From Nymphaea colorata (Eukaryota; Streptophyta; Magnoliopsida; Nymphaeales; Nymphaeaceae): 64,000 bases of DNA. Under the pieces are notes generated by a model. That model worked only from the letters and a program-made list of their open reading frames with translations. It made no database searches and was not told the origin of the DNA. Location of the stretch: NCBI RefSeq assembly GCF_008831285.2, contig NC_045146.1, positions 20,391,149 to 20,455,148 on the forward strand, in the 5' to 3' direction. Both the position numbers and the translations under genes were made by a program. Positions 35,814 to 47,500 of this stretch are shown here, piece after piece. Within the stretch, counting starts at the first letter, position 1. The number at the start of each line of letters is the position of its first letter.

Positions 35814-38800
35814 GTGACTGCAGTTGCTTCTCTTTGTTGAGGATTCGCTTCAATTGTGTGTGTGATGGCATAGTTCTGCAACTAACACCGTTCTCCGAAG
35901 GAATTATTGTAAGAGCTGGTGTACAATTATTATGTATTTTAAAGAAACATGTAACATAGCTTTTTGGTTGAGGTTTGGATATCTGGAGTGCCCATCTGCA
36001 AGAAGATTATTGCTGCGGGTGCAATTTGGATGAAAATCAATGGAGAACCTGTTGATATTGTTGCAGGATTCATATACATCAATATTGTTGATGTTTTGAC
36101 AATTCCACAGAAGTGCCTGTTGTGTCTGTTATTGGTCTATACTTACTTTTGGTATTTAAGATGTAATCAGCTTAGCTCTTAAATGAAATCTTTAGATGTT
36201 TTTTTCTCCAAACTTTTGAATCTTATGGGAGTATGAGACGACATTGGTGATAGCGTACTTTTGGTGCTGTAGGAATGCTAGTGCATATTGATACCTGAGT
36301 TCAGCTACAGTTTGACACGATTGAACTATAAATGAAAGGGCCAACTTTTTCGGTATTATTAGCTTCTTCATGATATGGCCAATGTGGTTGATTCTTCTTA
36401 TCAATGAGTATCTGATAAGCGTATAAAGGATTCAGACGGGAAGAGAACCGAAGTTTAAATCTATTCAAGGTCTTTGTATCATTTATCGGTTAACAAATCA
36501 TCCTTTCTTTGTCGAAATGAGTTCTCTTCACTTGGGGATGTTCTTACAACAGTCATGGAAGTCTATTTGGAACTCAACTGGGGATGTGCTTACAACAGTT
36601 ATATGAAAGTTAGTTATCCAATAATGCACCACGATTGAATAAACGGACGAGTAACGTACTGCCTCCCTCGACGATTCAAGTGAAGGGTCCGAATCTCATA
36701 ACCGAACGATAAATTGTTAACAGGCCGTGGGATTGCTTTTACTGAGAATCTTCCTCTCCTCATGGCTTCTGTCGTGTATTGAGCTAGTCGGACCAACTTC
36801 TCTCTGTAAGAAGAAATTTTATCAATATCCTCGAGAAGGTTGGTGAGACGAACTTGTGGGCTTCACTTATGTGCTCATCAGTGTAAAGTCAATCTGCTGA
36901 AATCACAGGCCCAGAGAACTTAATCAGGTGGACCACTTCTGGGTAATTTAACATTTACTCAAGCTGTGAGTAGCTGTGCAGACGCGTTCACAAAGCTTGG
37001 CACCTAATTTCCTGCCATTGAACGCACAACTATTGCTGTTATCGTTATTATTTGTTTTGAAAGGTTCCATTAATTGAATCTGGAAAGCAAACATATTCGG
37101 ATGAACCGTTCATATTGGTCATGGTGGAATCAAGTTTCTGCCTTTTTGATTGAGCTACTTGAAAAGTTGATCTATCTTTTGAGATGTTGTCCTTAAAATC
37201 CAACCGATGGTCCAATACTAACTCCCGTTTACACCTCGTTGCATCGTTTAGAGCAATCATCATCGAAGTTGCAGGGAATGATTGGCAAGACTGATTTCGG
37301 GTTCTCATCCAGATTGAGCGAGCAAACTTTGTAGAGAACCCTTTTCCCGAATTCCATGCTGCTTTTTTCGCACTATGGTGGCTTATTTTCTTTGATTTAG
37401 TGTGAGCAAAGAGGTTCATTTTTTGGATGAAGACATTATCTAGTAATCACCTAAAATTCGAAGTCGGTACCTTCATCTCGTAGGCAGGTAAGTCTTTCTA
37501 TGGCCTACGAGCGATAATTCAAACGCTTTTTGAGTATGTCGTCCGACTAGTATCCTGTTTACATGATGAATCCAAAAGTACCCTACGGTTGCCTGATCAC
37601 ATCAACACTTTCACGCTCATCACCATTGGGCAACTGCATTCCATTTCTAGAATCATGACAACCATTGACTAACCTTCGATTCTCTGCGAACATATGGCCA
37701 ATGTTGCGATGCAATTGCTTTTGTCAACTTCCGGCCCTGTCCTGTTGGCACATCCCAATTCCCCTGCATATTCTTTGAGACGCAGATGCACATATCTCCA
37801 GGAGATCACTCTCTCTCTCTCTCGCTAGATAAATAAATAAATAGGTGAAGAGAAAATGAAGGCCACCAAATAATGATCACCAAATCAATTGACAACAAAA
37901 CTAGGACCTTCTACTGATGTTAAGAAAACGTCAATAAGGGTGGTCAACCGGTTTCCATGACAAATGGTGTTTACAACTAAGATTTAGTTTCATTCACCAC
38001 GTCAATCAGTCACTTTTTCTGTACAAAGCATGAAAAGTTTTTTTAGAGACCAAGAAGGGCGTCGATGAGTGAGGCTAACAGTCTCACTGTCCGTGTTCGG
38101 GGCTTCAATATGATTTCAATGTCGCTCCGTCTCGTCTGGCTGAGATGATCGAACAGATGAAGAAGCTTTTTATAAAGCCTTTTGGTGTTGGTTCGGTGGT
38201 TGATTGAATCTTTTCAGAAGAGTTGCAAGCACCTGCCTAGCCTAAATTGCATGCAACACACGCATTCGACGATTAAAAGATACGATTGCCCAGAAAAGTA
38301 ATGGACTTATAAGGCAGAGGAAGAAGACAAGAGAAAGCTGGGGGGCAGAAAAAAAGAAACTGATATGAATCCGACGTGAAATTGGTTCACTGAGAGGGGA
38401 GTTGTGCAATTTGGAGCGATTCGTGGAGACAGAGACATGGTGAGGGGGCTGTTGTGCTGGCAGATGCACCTGGACCAGGGCCGCAGCAGCCATCGTTTCC
38501 GCTGCTCCTGAGCCTTTCGCAGCATGAACCCAGAAGGTTGGCGGGTCACCAATTAAGCAGGCAGAGCCTGAACCTGAGCCCGTGCCTGCGCCTGCTCTAC
38601 GGACCCGAACTTCAACGGGAGGTCAAGGAAATTAAATGCAACGAGCGACATAACATTGGGACGGTTTCATAAATCATAATGGCAGCTCATAAAGGAGGAA
38701 CAGGCAGGAGGGGAGAGAGAAGAAAAAAAAAAAATGGAGGAAGGCGCAAAAGAAGTGATGGTGGTGGCGCTGTACCGTCTTTCCTTTCTTTGTCTTTTTT

Positions 38801-41740
38801 ACCTGATTTCCGAGGCGACGAATCCCCCAGGCAAAGAAAGAAAACAATGGGAAAGGACGATAGCCATCGTATAATGAGGACAACCTTCTCTAGTTTTACA
38901 GGTATGACATTTTTGTGCCCCTCCAAACTCCCATGCTTCCTCAGAGAAAGGGAGGGAGAGATACGGACCTGGATCTTTCTCATATTTCATTCGATGCTTG
39001 ACAAGTTGAAAGCTGCAAACAATGCGTTCACGGCACATCAATCCATTGGGGATCATTTAAGAAGGTGAATCAACCGGATTTGGAATTTCTGACATAAACA
39101 AGTATGTTAAAGGTGCCAATAAAATTTATACTTAACAATGGGTGAGATAAAAAATTCTCTCCTTGAAGCACAGAAATGTACATAAATAAATAAACAAATA
39201 TATATGTAAATAAATACAATGTTGTCAAAAGTGCCTTGAAATACCAATTCAAGCGCATTAATGAATTTAATAGTATAATTCATCCATTATTATAACAAAA
39301 AATTGTATCTCCCAGAAAAGGTTGCTGGACAAAGATGGACGGCCAATTTTTAGTTCGAATTTAAAGATGGATTTTAATGTAATGTATGCTGTAATAAATT
39401 TTGCATGACCCATAAATTTTCTTCATAATCCTCAAATTATGACGGACATGTGATTCTTCTTACAGTCCAAAGAGCATTTGCAGATAAAGAAGAAGAAATG
39501 CATAATGCATATTAGAATTTTGGCTTAACCAAAATGCGGCACCTGCTGCAGACGTGTATGTATATAGTTGACAGGATTGAGTTATCCTATATGTACTGAA
39601 ATATACGTTAATACAAAAAAATGTATAGATTGGTCATGATGTAGCCAGGCCAACTATGGATTTCCATTCGACGCTATCTTCCTTTCTTATAAGTGTCATG
39701 AATCTATACGTGGGGAGCGATTTTTATAGAAAAAGAAAGCGGGTTTCAAAGCAAAAGTTCAGAATCAACAATTCAGAGCTGCGTACTCAGAATTTTCACA
39801 TGTCATGTGTTGGGGAATGGCATGGTCGAAGATGCGATTCTTAGTAAATGCAGCAAGCTCTGAGCAGATATATTAGGTCCACAGTATTTATTTATTTACT
39901 TATTATTTATGTTATATTTAGGAATCTGACCTTGAAATTTATTGGATTCCTCGAGATCTGCGTGATGAGCAGGTTTTCAAGGGGAACTAAAAAATTTAGG
40001 AGCTCAAAAACGATCTTTCGGAAATCAATTCAATTCCTGAAAATTGTGCTCTAGATGAGAGAGAGTGGAAACTAAAAGGGAAAATTTTAGTGAAACAACT
40101 GGATGCCTTTTTCAGCAAACGTGCGAGTCATGCTGAGCACATCCATGACATCTTATTTAGCAATTAGCAAAATGTAGCTTGCAGCTGGTTCTATGAACTG
40201 AGGAAGTGGTTTAATCCTTCAAGTTTAACCACAAGCGTATATGTTCTTATGCTTCAAATCTTAAAATCGCTGTCAGAAATTATAAGCTTCAAGGCTGAAA
40301 ATTAAGTGGTCGAACATGCATGTCCACTTTAATATATGAACCGATTTAGTATAAATGGGACAGAGTTTGTAAGACCATATGCTCACATGCCCAACCACAG
40401 CTGTCGCAGATACATTTTGCGTATAAATATGAAAAACAACTGCCCTAAAAGCTATACATTAATATCCAAAACTCTGAATGAAAAGGTAGAAAAAATTGTT
40501 GCTTCAAATACTGGAAAGGAAAATATCGTGGGCTATCGTTAGAATCTCGTCTTCTCATCTGTTATGAAACCTAGGGAGCACATGGTACCGTCGACATTTT
40601 GAACGGAAGCTCAAAGTTAAGTTAACTTTGTAAAACACAATGATACGGTTCTTGTGCAATTACAAAGTTGTTTTGAAAAAAATCCAAGGAGATGCAAGTC
40701 ATTCTTCTCTTCTGGCCACCAAATTTGTAGAATTTCGTGCACAAAAAGAAATAACTGCTTTACCTTTTCCCGAAAAAGTCTGACAGGAAAACGCAGGTTG
40801 CTGACTGGAGGCACAGTGGCGTAGAGTTGGGAATTGACGAGCGGATCGTTCGGGAATTCAAGTAATTGCAAGAATACCAGACTTGTTTGTCGGATATGCA
40901 AATTAACCTCCTTAATTAGATTAGATTAGATTATATTTTGACACGAACACACGATCATTCCGTTTTCATGGCGGTGACACTCTCTCTCCCTCTCATTCAA
41001 AGAAATGAATCACAGCCTACCCCTTTTTGTTGTCAAAAGAGTTTCTTTATGTTTTATTGTGTTTTTCCGTTTTCTTAGTTCCATATGTATGCAATATTAT
41101 CCAGATGGGGTTATGTTGATAGAAGCAATCATAAGATCATCCAGATACTAAAGCAACTGTAAATTCCAGGAAGAGGAAGGAGGGGAGAAATAAGTTAGGC
41201 AGTTTCAATCTCTCAACGAATTGCCAAGAAGTTACCCACCATAGAACGCTTGATATCTAATATACTGACATGGTGTTGAGTGAATTACACTTGCGTTTAA
41301 AACAGGATGCCTCCAATCGAGAAGGAGAGGAAAGAAAAGACGGAAAGATTGTGAGTAGAAAGCAGCAGTTCTTTTTTTCTTTTTCTTTTTTCCTGCGTTG
41401 GACATGTGCAAATATTAATGCGGCAAATGACAGACGAATCCTAATTGAAGGGGAAGGCGAAAAGGCACAAACAAGGCAAGAGAGGACGAAGCAGCAGTCA
41501 GACGAGCGAAGATTTATCTGCTCTTCCTTTTCTTTTTTCCCCGTTAAGACTAATTGAAGAGTTCAACCACTCCGCACCAAATTAAAGAACTCCCTGCTAG
41601 TCATCATACTTTTATAATTGTGTTTTGGAAGCGTCTGCACGTGGAGGGAGGGTTAATCGCCATAGACCAGTCCTTCACCAGCACTGATAGATGAAAAGGT
41701 TAAAAGGTTAGGGACTTATTTGTGGTGGCACTGTTTAGGA
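35814..41740. other. Intergenic with unassigned ORFs
   Basis: The first several hundred bases are probably the kinesin-5 3' untranslated region. Two minus-strand ORFs, at 36614-36796 and 37048-37419, have protein-like composition but match nothing I recognise. A GC-richer patch lies at about 38440-38620. A 54-bp-spaced duplication (TGGGGATGT, CTTACAACAGT) lies at about 36533-36610. ATTAGATTAGATTAGATTA lies near 40916. No gene is claimed. Confidence 0.4.
37048..37419 (-). other. Unassigned 123-codon ORF
   Basis: This open minus-strand frame has basic N-terminal composition (HTKSKKISHHSAKKAAW) and a polar C-terminal half (SKRQKLDSTMTNMNGSS). There are no recognisable domains. It could be a last exon, a decayed gene or chance. 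I could not find convincing upstream exons. Confidence 0.2.
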
Positions 41741-41810
41741 ACCCAAGGACGCCTTAGGGTTTCCAGTTACTGTATGAATGAGGGAGGGTAGGCAGAGAGA
41801 GATCAGAGAT

Positions 41811-41834
41811 CACGTGTGTGTGTGTGTGTGTGTT
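41811..41834. repeat. G-box followed by (TG)n tract
   Basis: CACGTG at 41811-41816 runs into a (TG)n microsatellite. It lies about 400 bases upstream of the MIR166 hairpin, so the G-box could be a promoter element. The juxtaposition may also be chance. Confidence 0.4.
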
Positions 41835-41998
41835 TAGGCCAAAAGAGCAGAGCTATAGAAAGGGTTGTGGTCATTCGTGTAAACAGCACTTGGGCCTTTA
41901 TCCCTTTTCGTCATTGCCTCGGGACGTCAGATGCCAATTTCTACCCCTCTCTCTCTCTTGTTACCTTCCACCACCACCTCTCCCCGGCCTTTCTCTTT

Positions 41999-42006
41999 CT
42001 ATATCC
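41999..42006 (+). promoter_or_regulatory. Candidate TATA element for pri-miR166
   Basis: CTATATCC sits in a CT-rich stretch about 215 bases before the hairpin. It is the best TATA-like word in the right place, but weak. The true start of transcription cannot be fixed by eye. Confidence 0.25.
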
Positions 42007-42220
42007 TGCCCGCCTTGCGAGTCCTCGGTTTCCAGGTCCCTCTTCCCCCGACCTTCCTCCCGTCCCTGCGGCGTCATCACTCGTTTCATTCATATCGTGA
42101 TGATGGCGGTCATCATTCCGTTGCAGGAGGGAAGCGGGAAGCTTTTTTGCAGCGACAACTTCGGAAGAAACCCTAAACTTTTAAGCGGAACTTTTGGGAG
42201 GTTTTTTTTTGTGTTTGTGG

Positions 42221-42241
42221 GGAATGTTGTCTGGCTCGAGG
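42221..42241 (+). ncRNA. miR166 star strand
   Basis: 21 nt on the 5' arm, starting GGAATGTTGTCTGG. It faces the mature miRNA with the expected 2-nt 3' overhang geometry. Confidence 0.85.
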
Positions 42242-42327
42242 CCGGTCTCACGTGTATGCGAAGACAACCGGTTTCCATCTCTTCTCTTTTTCTCTGGTAC
42301 CGGTGTTGTTTTCTCGTGTGGCCGTTC

Positions 42328-42348
42328 TCGGACCAGGCTTCATTCCCC
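42328..42348 (+). ncRNA. miR166: Mature miR166
   Basis: 21 nt, starting with T (U in RNA) as expected for AGO1 or AGO10 loading. It is identical to the conserved land-plant miR166 sequence as I know it. Confidence 0.95.
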
Positions 42349-42356
42349 CCAAATCC

Positions 42357-44580
42357 TACTCCCCATTAACGCCATGGCCCTCGAACTCCCTGAACACTCG
42401 CGGTATATAATATAGCAAAGGTTTGTCGCCATTTTTCGTTTTTATTTTCATGTTCCTACTGTTTTTCTTTTAGCTCTCTAGTCGGCAGGGGGAAATGATG
42501 GTGAGAGACCTGAAGTTTATGCAATGGCGAGATTGGTGCAATGATGTAGGTAAAAGTTTTGCCATGATAGGGTAGGTCTTATTTCTTTGATGCAAAAACC
42601 AGTTTATCGTCCTGCGTGCACGTTTTTGTCGCCGTTTCTTTCACGATCTATTGATTCACCGACATGATCAGTTCTTTTCTTTTTCGAGGAAATAAAATTT
42701 CATCCTTTTGCAAGTTTTATTTCTCGTTTGTATTCCTTTGTTTACAATAATACTTTCTGATATGAGTCCCCGTGGTAGATCCTAATGTCTATTTGCTAAG
42801 TTGTTGACGTTAGAGGTATGGCATGACAGATTTTCTTTGATGCAAGGATCGTTTTTAACATCGCATCAAGATCTACATCTTCAGGATCTGATGATCTTCC
42901 TCTCGATATTTGTGGCGTCGCGCAAACCGTTTTTTCCCCCCTTTAATTGGAGAATAATATTGCTTCCATCACCCAACTTTTTCCGAGAAAATGTACAGTG
43001 AGGTGATTGTTTTCTTTCTTTTTTTCCTCTGTACAAGGCTGGATGGAGTCCCTTCACGCTCTGTTGATGAAGCCTACTTGTTTATTTTCCTTGTGAACGA
43101 GGGATTAGGTGATCCGTTACATTTTCTGGTTGTGTTCCGCAGATGTGCACGTTTTAGGTAAGTGAATTATTTGTTGGAGCCTTTGGGGGCCTTGTCATCT
43201 TCATTGGTTCACATTCTATTTCTGTGATGTCTCCAAATCAGCGTCTGTACCAAAGTTTGAACCAGAATATGATATGATTCTTTGGCATGAAGTAGCTAGT
43301 TGGCTCCCTTGTTGATATAAAGAAGGTTACTAGGGTCTAGGGTGCATTATGTTGGTATCGTTTTCGTTTCCACTTCTTGTTTTCTTTTTGATTGAACGGT
43401 ACGGCAAACAGCTGTCTTCTTTAGCAGAAAGAAGAAGAAGAAGAAGAAGAAGACATTCTGATCTGAATTAATTTGGATGTTTATGCATTGTGTTCAAACC
43501 ACCCCACAACCAGTAAAAGCGGCAATGGGCTTGCTTTCTATTTTCGTGTATGTCAAGGTTTACATCGTGCTGCCTGAAGCACAAGCACATGCATTCATAT
43601 TTCACTTGTTGGTTGATTTCTATGATCATGTATGTTCATGTTTATGCTGTGCAGCATCAAGCACACGCGCGCTAATTCACTTAATATACTTGTCCGCCTT
43701 ATGGTACTCTTTTTCTAGGTTATTCTTAGCTTCTTCATGGGTGCATTTTTGCCTTCTAGAAAAACTCCTATGCCGAACATACATAGGTAATCATTGCTCT
43801 TATACCCAAGCGGACACGAAGCCACAACTGTATATCTATACACTAGATGGGGTTAATTCAAGCAGTGTCCTTATCGTTTCTGAGCTTCTTAACAACTTCT
43901 TCTTCACAGTTTAGGCATCTCACTTTGCTCATTACACTGATCTTTATCTAATGCGTGCAAAGTCGGCTGGAAGTGGGCTGGAAAAGTGGGGAAAAGGAGA
44001 TTTGATGTGCATGGTTGAGAGGAGAAGTATCATGGTGACCATGTGAGGAACACATGGACGGAAGATGGGGGGGAGGAGGCCACGGGAGCTCTTTGGTCCC
44101 CAAGCTGCGCACTAGCGCGGAAGATGGCCCGCTACGTTATCGATTCTTGGTCGCTGTCCATGCATTAATGCGGGCATTTATTTGCCTTCGCCTTTTACCT
44201 TGCATGGTACCAAAAGCAAGAAAAAGAAGGTGACTAAGTGGAAGCTATCTTTGGCTCTAAATGTTGACGAGAATCAGAATTTGAAAGCCCGTTTTTTTTT
44301 TACTCTTTTGACTCTTCCGATGCTGTTGGGTGAAATTTTCTTCCTCGAAAGTTTCCCTTATTTTGTGACTGTCATGAAGGAATCTAAATCAATATGAGAG
44401 AGAGAGAGAGAGAGAGAGGTGTTGAAAACGATGATGGTCAGTTGATCAGGGAACCTTTTCGAGTGATATTGCTCCTCCCCATGCTTAACTTCAACTTTAA
44501 ACGTGCAGCAATAAAGGGCGTCTCTGAGAGGAGGAAAAAACGAGGAGAATCGTGCTGTCGTACATGGAAACATTAGTTAA
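42357..44580. other. Downstream of MIR166
   Basis: Probably includes the rest of the pri-miR166 transcript. There is a (GAA)n tract near 43428-43452 and a (GA)n tract at about 44395-44418. ORFs in this stretch (such as 43477-43914) have no recognisable motifs. Confidence 0.4.
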
Positions 44581-47500
44581 TAGTTCTTTTGTGGAAATCG
44601 AAACGTGTTGACTTCCTCTGTGTTGATCTCAGATTAGGGTTTCTCGAAGGGGCTTTCGGAGGTAACGCGCGCAGGAAGATGAGGAGAAGGAGAGCAGCAG
44701 CAATCACCGGGGCAAAGGGGTGTGGTCCACGTTTTACTACTGTTGCATGGGACTGTTTGGTCGTCCGCAATTCACAGGTGATGAAGGTTGGCTTCGGGCG
44801 GCAGGACATGTAAAGGACGGAGTACAGTTGCAGTGTGCTATCCTTTGTCAGCTGCTTGGGTGGCTCTCTCTGTCTGCATGTGCCATTGAAAGCCTAACTT
44901 CTTGTTCCGAAGCCTCTGTAGGCGAATCTCCTGGCCCCTTTGTGTATGTGTGTATGTTGAAGAAGATGTGGGCTGACATGCAGATGCAGATTTTACTCAG
45001 GGTGGTTGCTCGAGTACGCAATCATTTTTATGTAAACTCTGGCGCTATTGATGGACTGGTTACTCACTCGTTGCTGAAAATGATCTGGCATCTGCAACTT
45101 GCAGGTCCTGCTGCCCGTCCATAATAATTCTGTGGTCCAAACTCCTTTTTCGTTCATTTACATCTAACGAGCATGGTGGCAAAAAATGAGCTTCCACTTT
45201 TTACTGCCACCGTCTTACCCTGTTCATTGCATTCACGAATGTAATTGTCAGGGAAGCAAAACTTGGTAGTCCATTGCTCACTTTGGTGGCACTCATAGGC
45301 GTTAGTGTCATGCAGCAGATTGCTGCCCAATGCCGATCGATGATCTAAGTGGTAGTGTAGTTGAAATTTCCTCGAGCTTTTTCGCTGCTGACGGATCACT
45401 TTTAATCATTTCCTCAAGTTATATCATGTCTTCGATGAACAAAGATTGGTTATTTGAAAACATACGTCCTATCCATGTAAAAGCTTTGCTTGGCACAGAA
45501 ATCGTGATCGTGGCTAGAAACTTTGATCTCTGCTTGGATCCAAGAGGTACCTAAACAGTTGGTTTCTGTGAATAATTCTCCAGATGAACAGGAGGTGAAA
45601 AGCACTATATCAAGAAGTGAAAAGTGTGCTCCATACAAATCAAAGTAGATTCCCTACCATAACAGCGAGACAAGTGGGCCTTGCTTGGCCGTTATGACCT
45701 GAATTCGAGACTCTGGATTGACCCACTGACGAGATAGGCTCGACTAATTAGGCCGCTTCACCAATTAATTGCACCGGGCCTAGGGTGGACTGAGCATTGA
45801 CCCGGTCTGTCAGGTGTATGAGCCCAAAAAGGGTGGGGTTAAGATCCCCCATAAGTTAGGCAATCGACAGACAGATACACCAATGCAGCACCATCCCATT
45901 AGCCCGTAAAATATTGGCCGGTAGATAGCCGATCGTTTTGTGCTGGACCTTGCTGAAAAACCAGGCTGATCTGCGCCGCGACTGACGGGCACACTCAGAC
46001 GTGGGCTACTCGTCCGTGACACTGCTGCCACCTACCATATTAGGTTCCAGCCAAGTGATATCTGGAAAGCATAAGCTCCCAGCGCCCCCAGCTAAAGCTT
46101 TCTTTACTTTGGCGAAACTTTTGTGATGGAGTGACAGAAAGAGCGAAAAGAAACGATAATCATGCTCTCCAATGCAGACTTCGACTTCAGAAAGTCGAGA
46201 AAACAAAGCTGGCCTTCACAAAAGTGCTGCTATACCTAATAATGGATCCTTTCTACTCACAAAACTTTTTCTTCCAAACACTGGTTCATGAAACAGTAGC
46301 TAGATTCTTTAATCACGGCGAGTGCAATCAATTCATTATTTAGTTTAACGAAAAAGACACAAAAGAAAACAAAATTTGTAACTCTAACTGACATATAGTT
46401 TTTTTTTTTTTATAGACAGTTGGTCTTTTTTATTTCACATAAATGACTACATTGCTTGCACATTGAGACGCACCGAGATCTCCTGGCTGGCGCTTTTTGG
46501 TTGAATTTGATAGCTTCGGATCTTAGATCCGAAGCACCATCAAAGAATGTGCTTGTCAAAATCCTCAGTTGATCTCTATAAGATCTAGGTTACACATTAA
46601 AAACAATGGATTTAAGATCCTCAGTTGCATCTTGTATCCGCAATCCTTTTGTGGAAGGATATATATGTTAATTTTTTCGAGATTTATTTATTATTTTTTT
46701 CTGAAAAATATTCACTTGATGTTCGTGTAAACTAATGAGCATCACAGTAATCGCAAATATTTATCCGCAAATATATAAATCACGTTCAGGATTTATATAG
46801 TAGATATGCCATTTGAAAAAATGGTCGAAGGAAGCTCACAGTGATTTATGACATTGCATGAAGGGGGAGCTATGGCATCTTCCCCCTTCCGATCCGGTTT
46901 TCTTTGTAATCGATTTTGTTTCTGTTTTCATTAAACTCAAGCCAATGTTTTAAAACCCGATTACTTGGGACTCGACTCATCCATTCTTGACGAGGACTAG
47001 GACTGAGTTTTGTTGGATATTGTTTATAAAAAAGCAACAACGTATAACTTGTGATTTAAATATAAAAAAGTTGTAAAATGTCTTGAACACATGTACAACT
47101 CAGATAGAAGCCAATCTAACATCATATCATTACTAAATTACATTTTCTCAAAGAAGATATTAGACAATTATGCTGCTGCTCCCGTTTCATAATTGTATAA
47201 TATGTAGCAAGAATCAATACATAAATGAACTCAAAATGTATGCTGTATGTAAAGGTTATGCCAAACTGAAAGACCAAAAGTAAAGAGTCCAATGTCCTAA
47301 GAATTTGAAATAAATACATTGTAAATGAAGTTAAGCCTAATTAATCTTAACTTTTCATTTGTAATAATCTACAAATAAATTTAATAAATGAACAACAATT
47401 CTAAATTCTTATATTACAGTAAGTTAGAAGATTCATGCAAAAAATAAAGTAAGAAACAAACAAATAAATGACCTTATTAATGACAAAATACAAAGTATAT

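Larger units (their letters stand above)
42214..42356 (+). ncRNA. MIR166: MIR166 precursor hairpin
   Basis: The 3' arm holds a 21-nt match to canonical plant miR166 at 42328-42348 (begins TCGGACCAGGCTTCATTC, ends CCCC). The 5' arm holds the usual star strand at 42221-42241 (begins GGAATGTTGTCTGGCTCG). The arms pair with the few internal mismatches typical of MIR166, and pairing continues below the duplex (GTTTGTGGGG with CCCCCCAAATC). The loop region is 86 nt. DCL1 processing yields miR166, which guides cleavage of class III HD-Zip mRNAs (REV/PHB/PHV/ATHB8/ATHB15), controlling leaf polarity, shoot meristem and vascular patterning. No HD-Zip III gene is in the window. GC-rich, CT-rich sequence upstream (about 41900-42180) is the likely pri-miRNA promoter and leader. 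Confidence 0.96.

Noticed and set aside
35964-36182. 72-codon plus-strand ORF just after kinesin-5
   Set aside because: Its hydrophobic composition has no recognisable motif. The position fits the kinesin 3' untranslated region.
41816-42369. Overlapping ORFs of 81-183 codons across the MIR166 region
   Set aside because: They run through a TG microsatellite and the miRNA hairpin, and are explained by GC- and CT-rich sequence.
44080-44110. GGGAGCTCTTTGGTCC, superficially like miR159/miR319 family sequence
   Set aside because: Matches are short and broken, and no paired arm was found.
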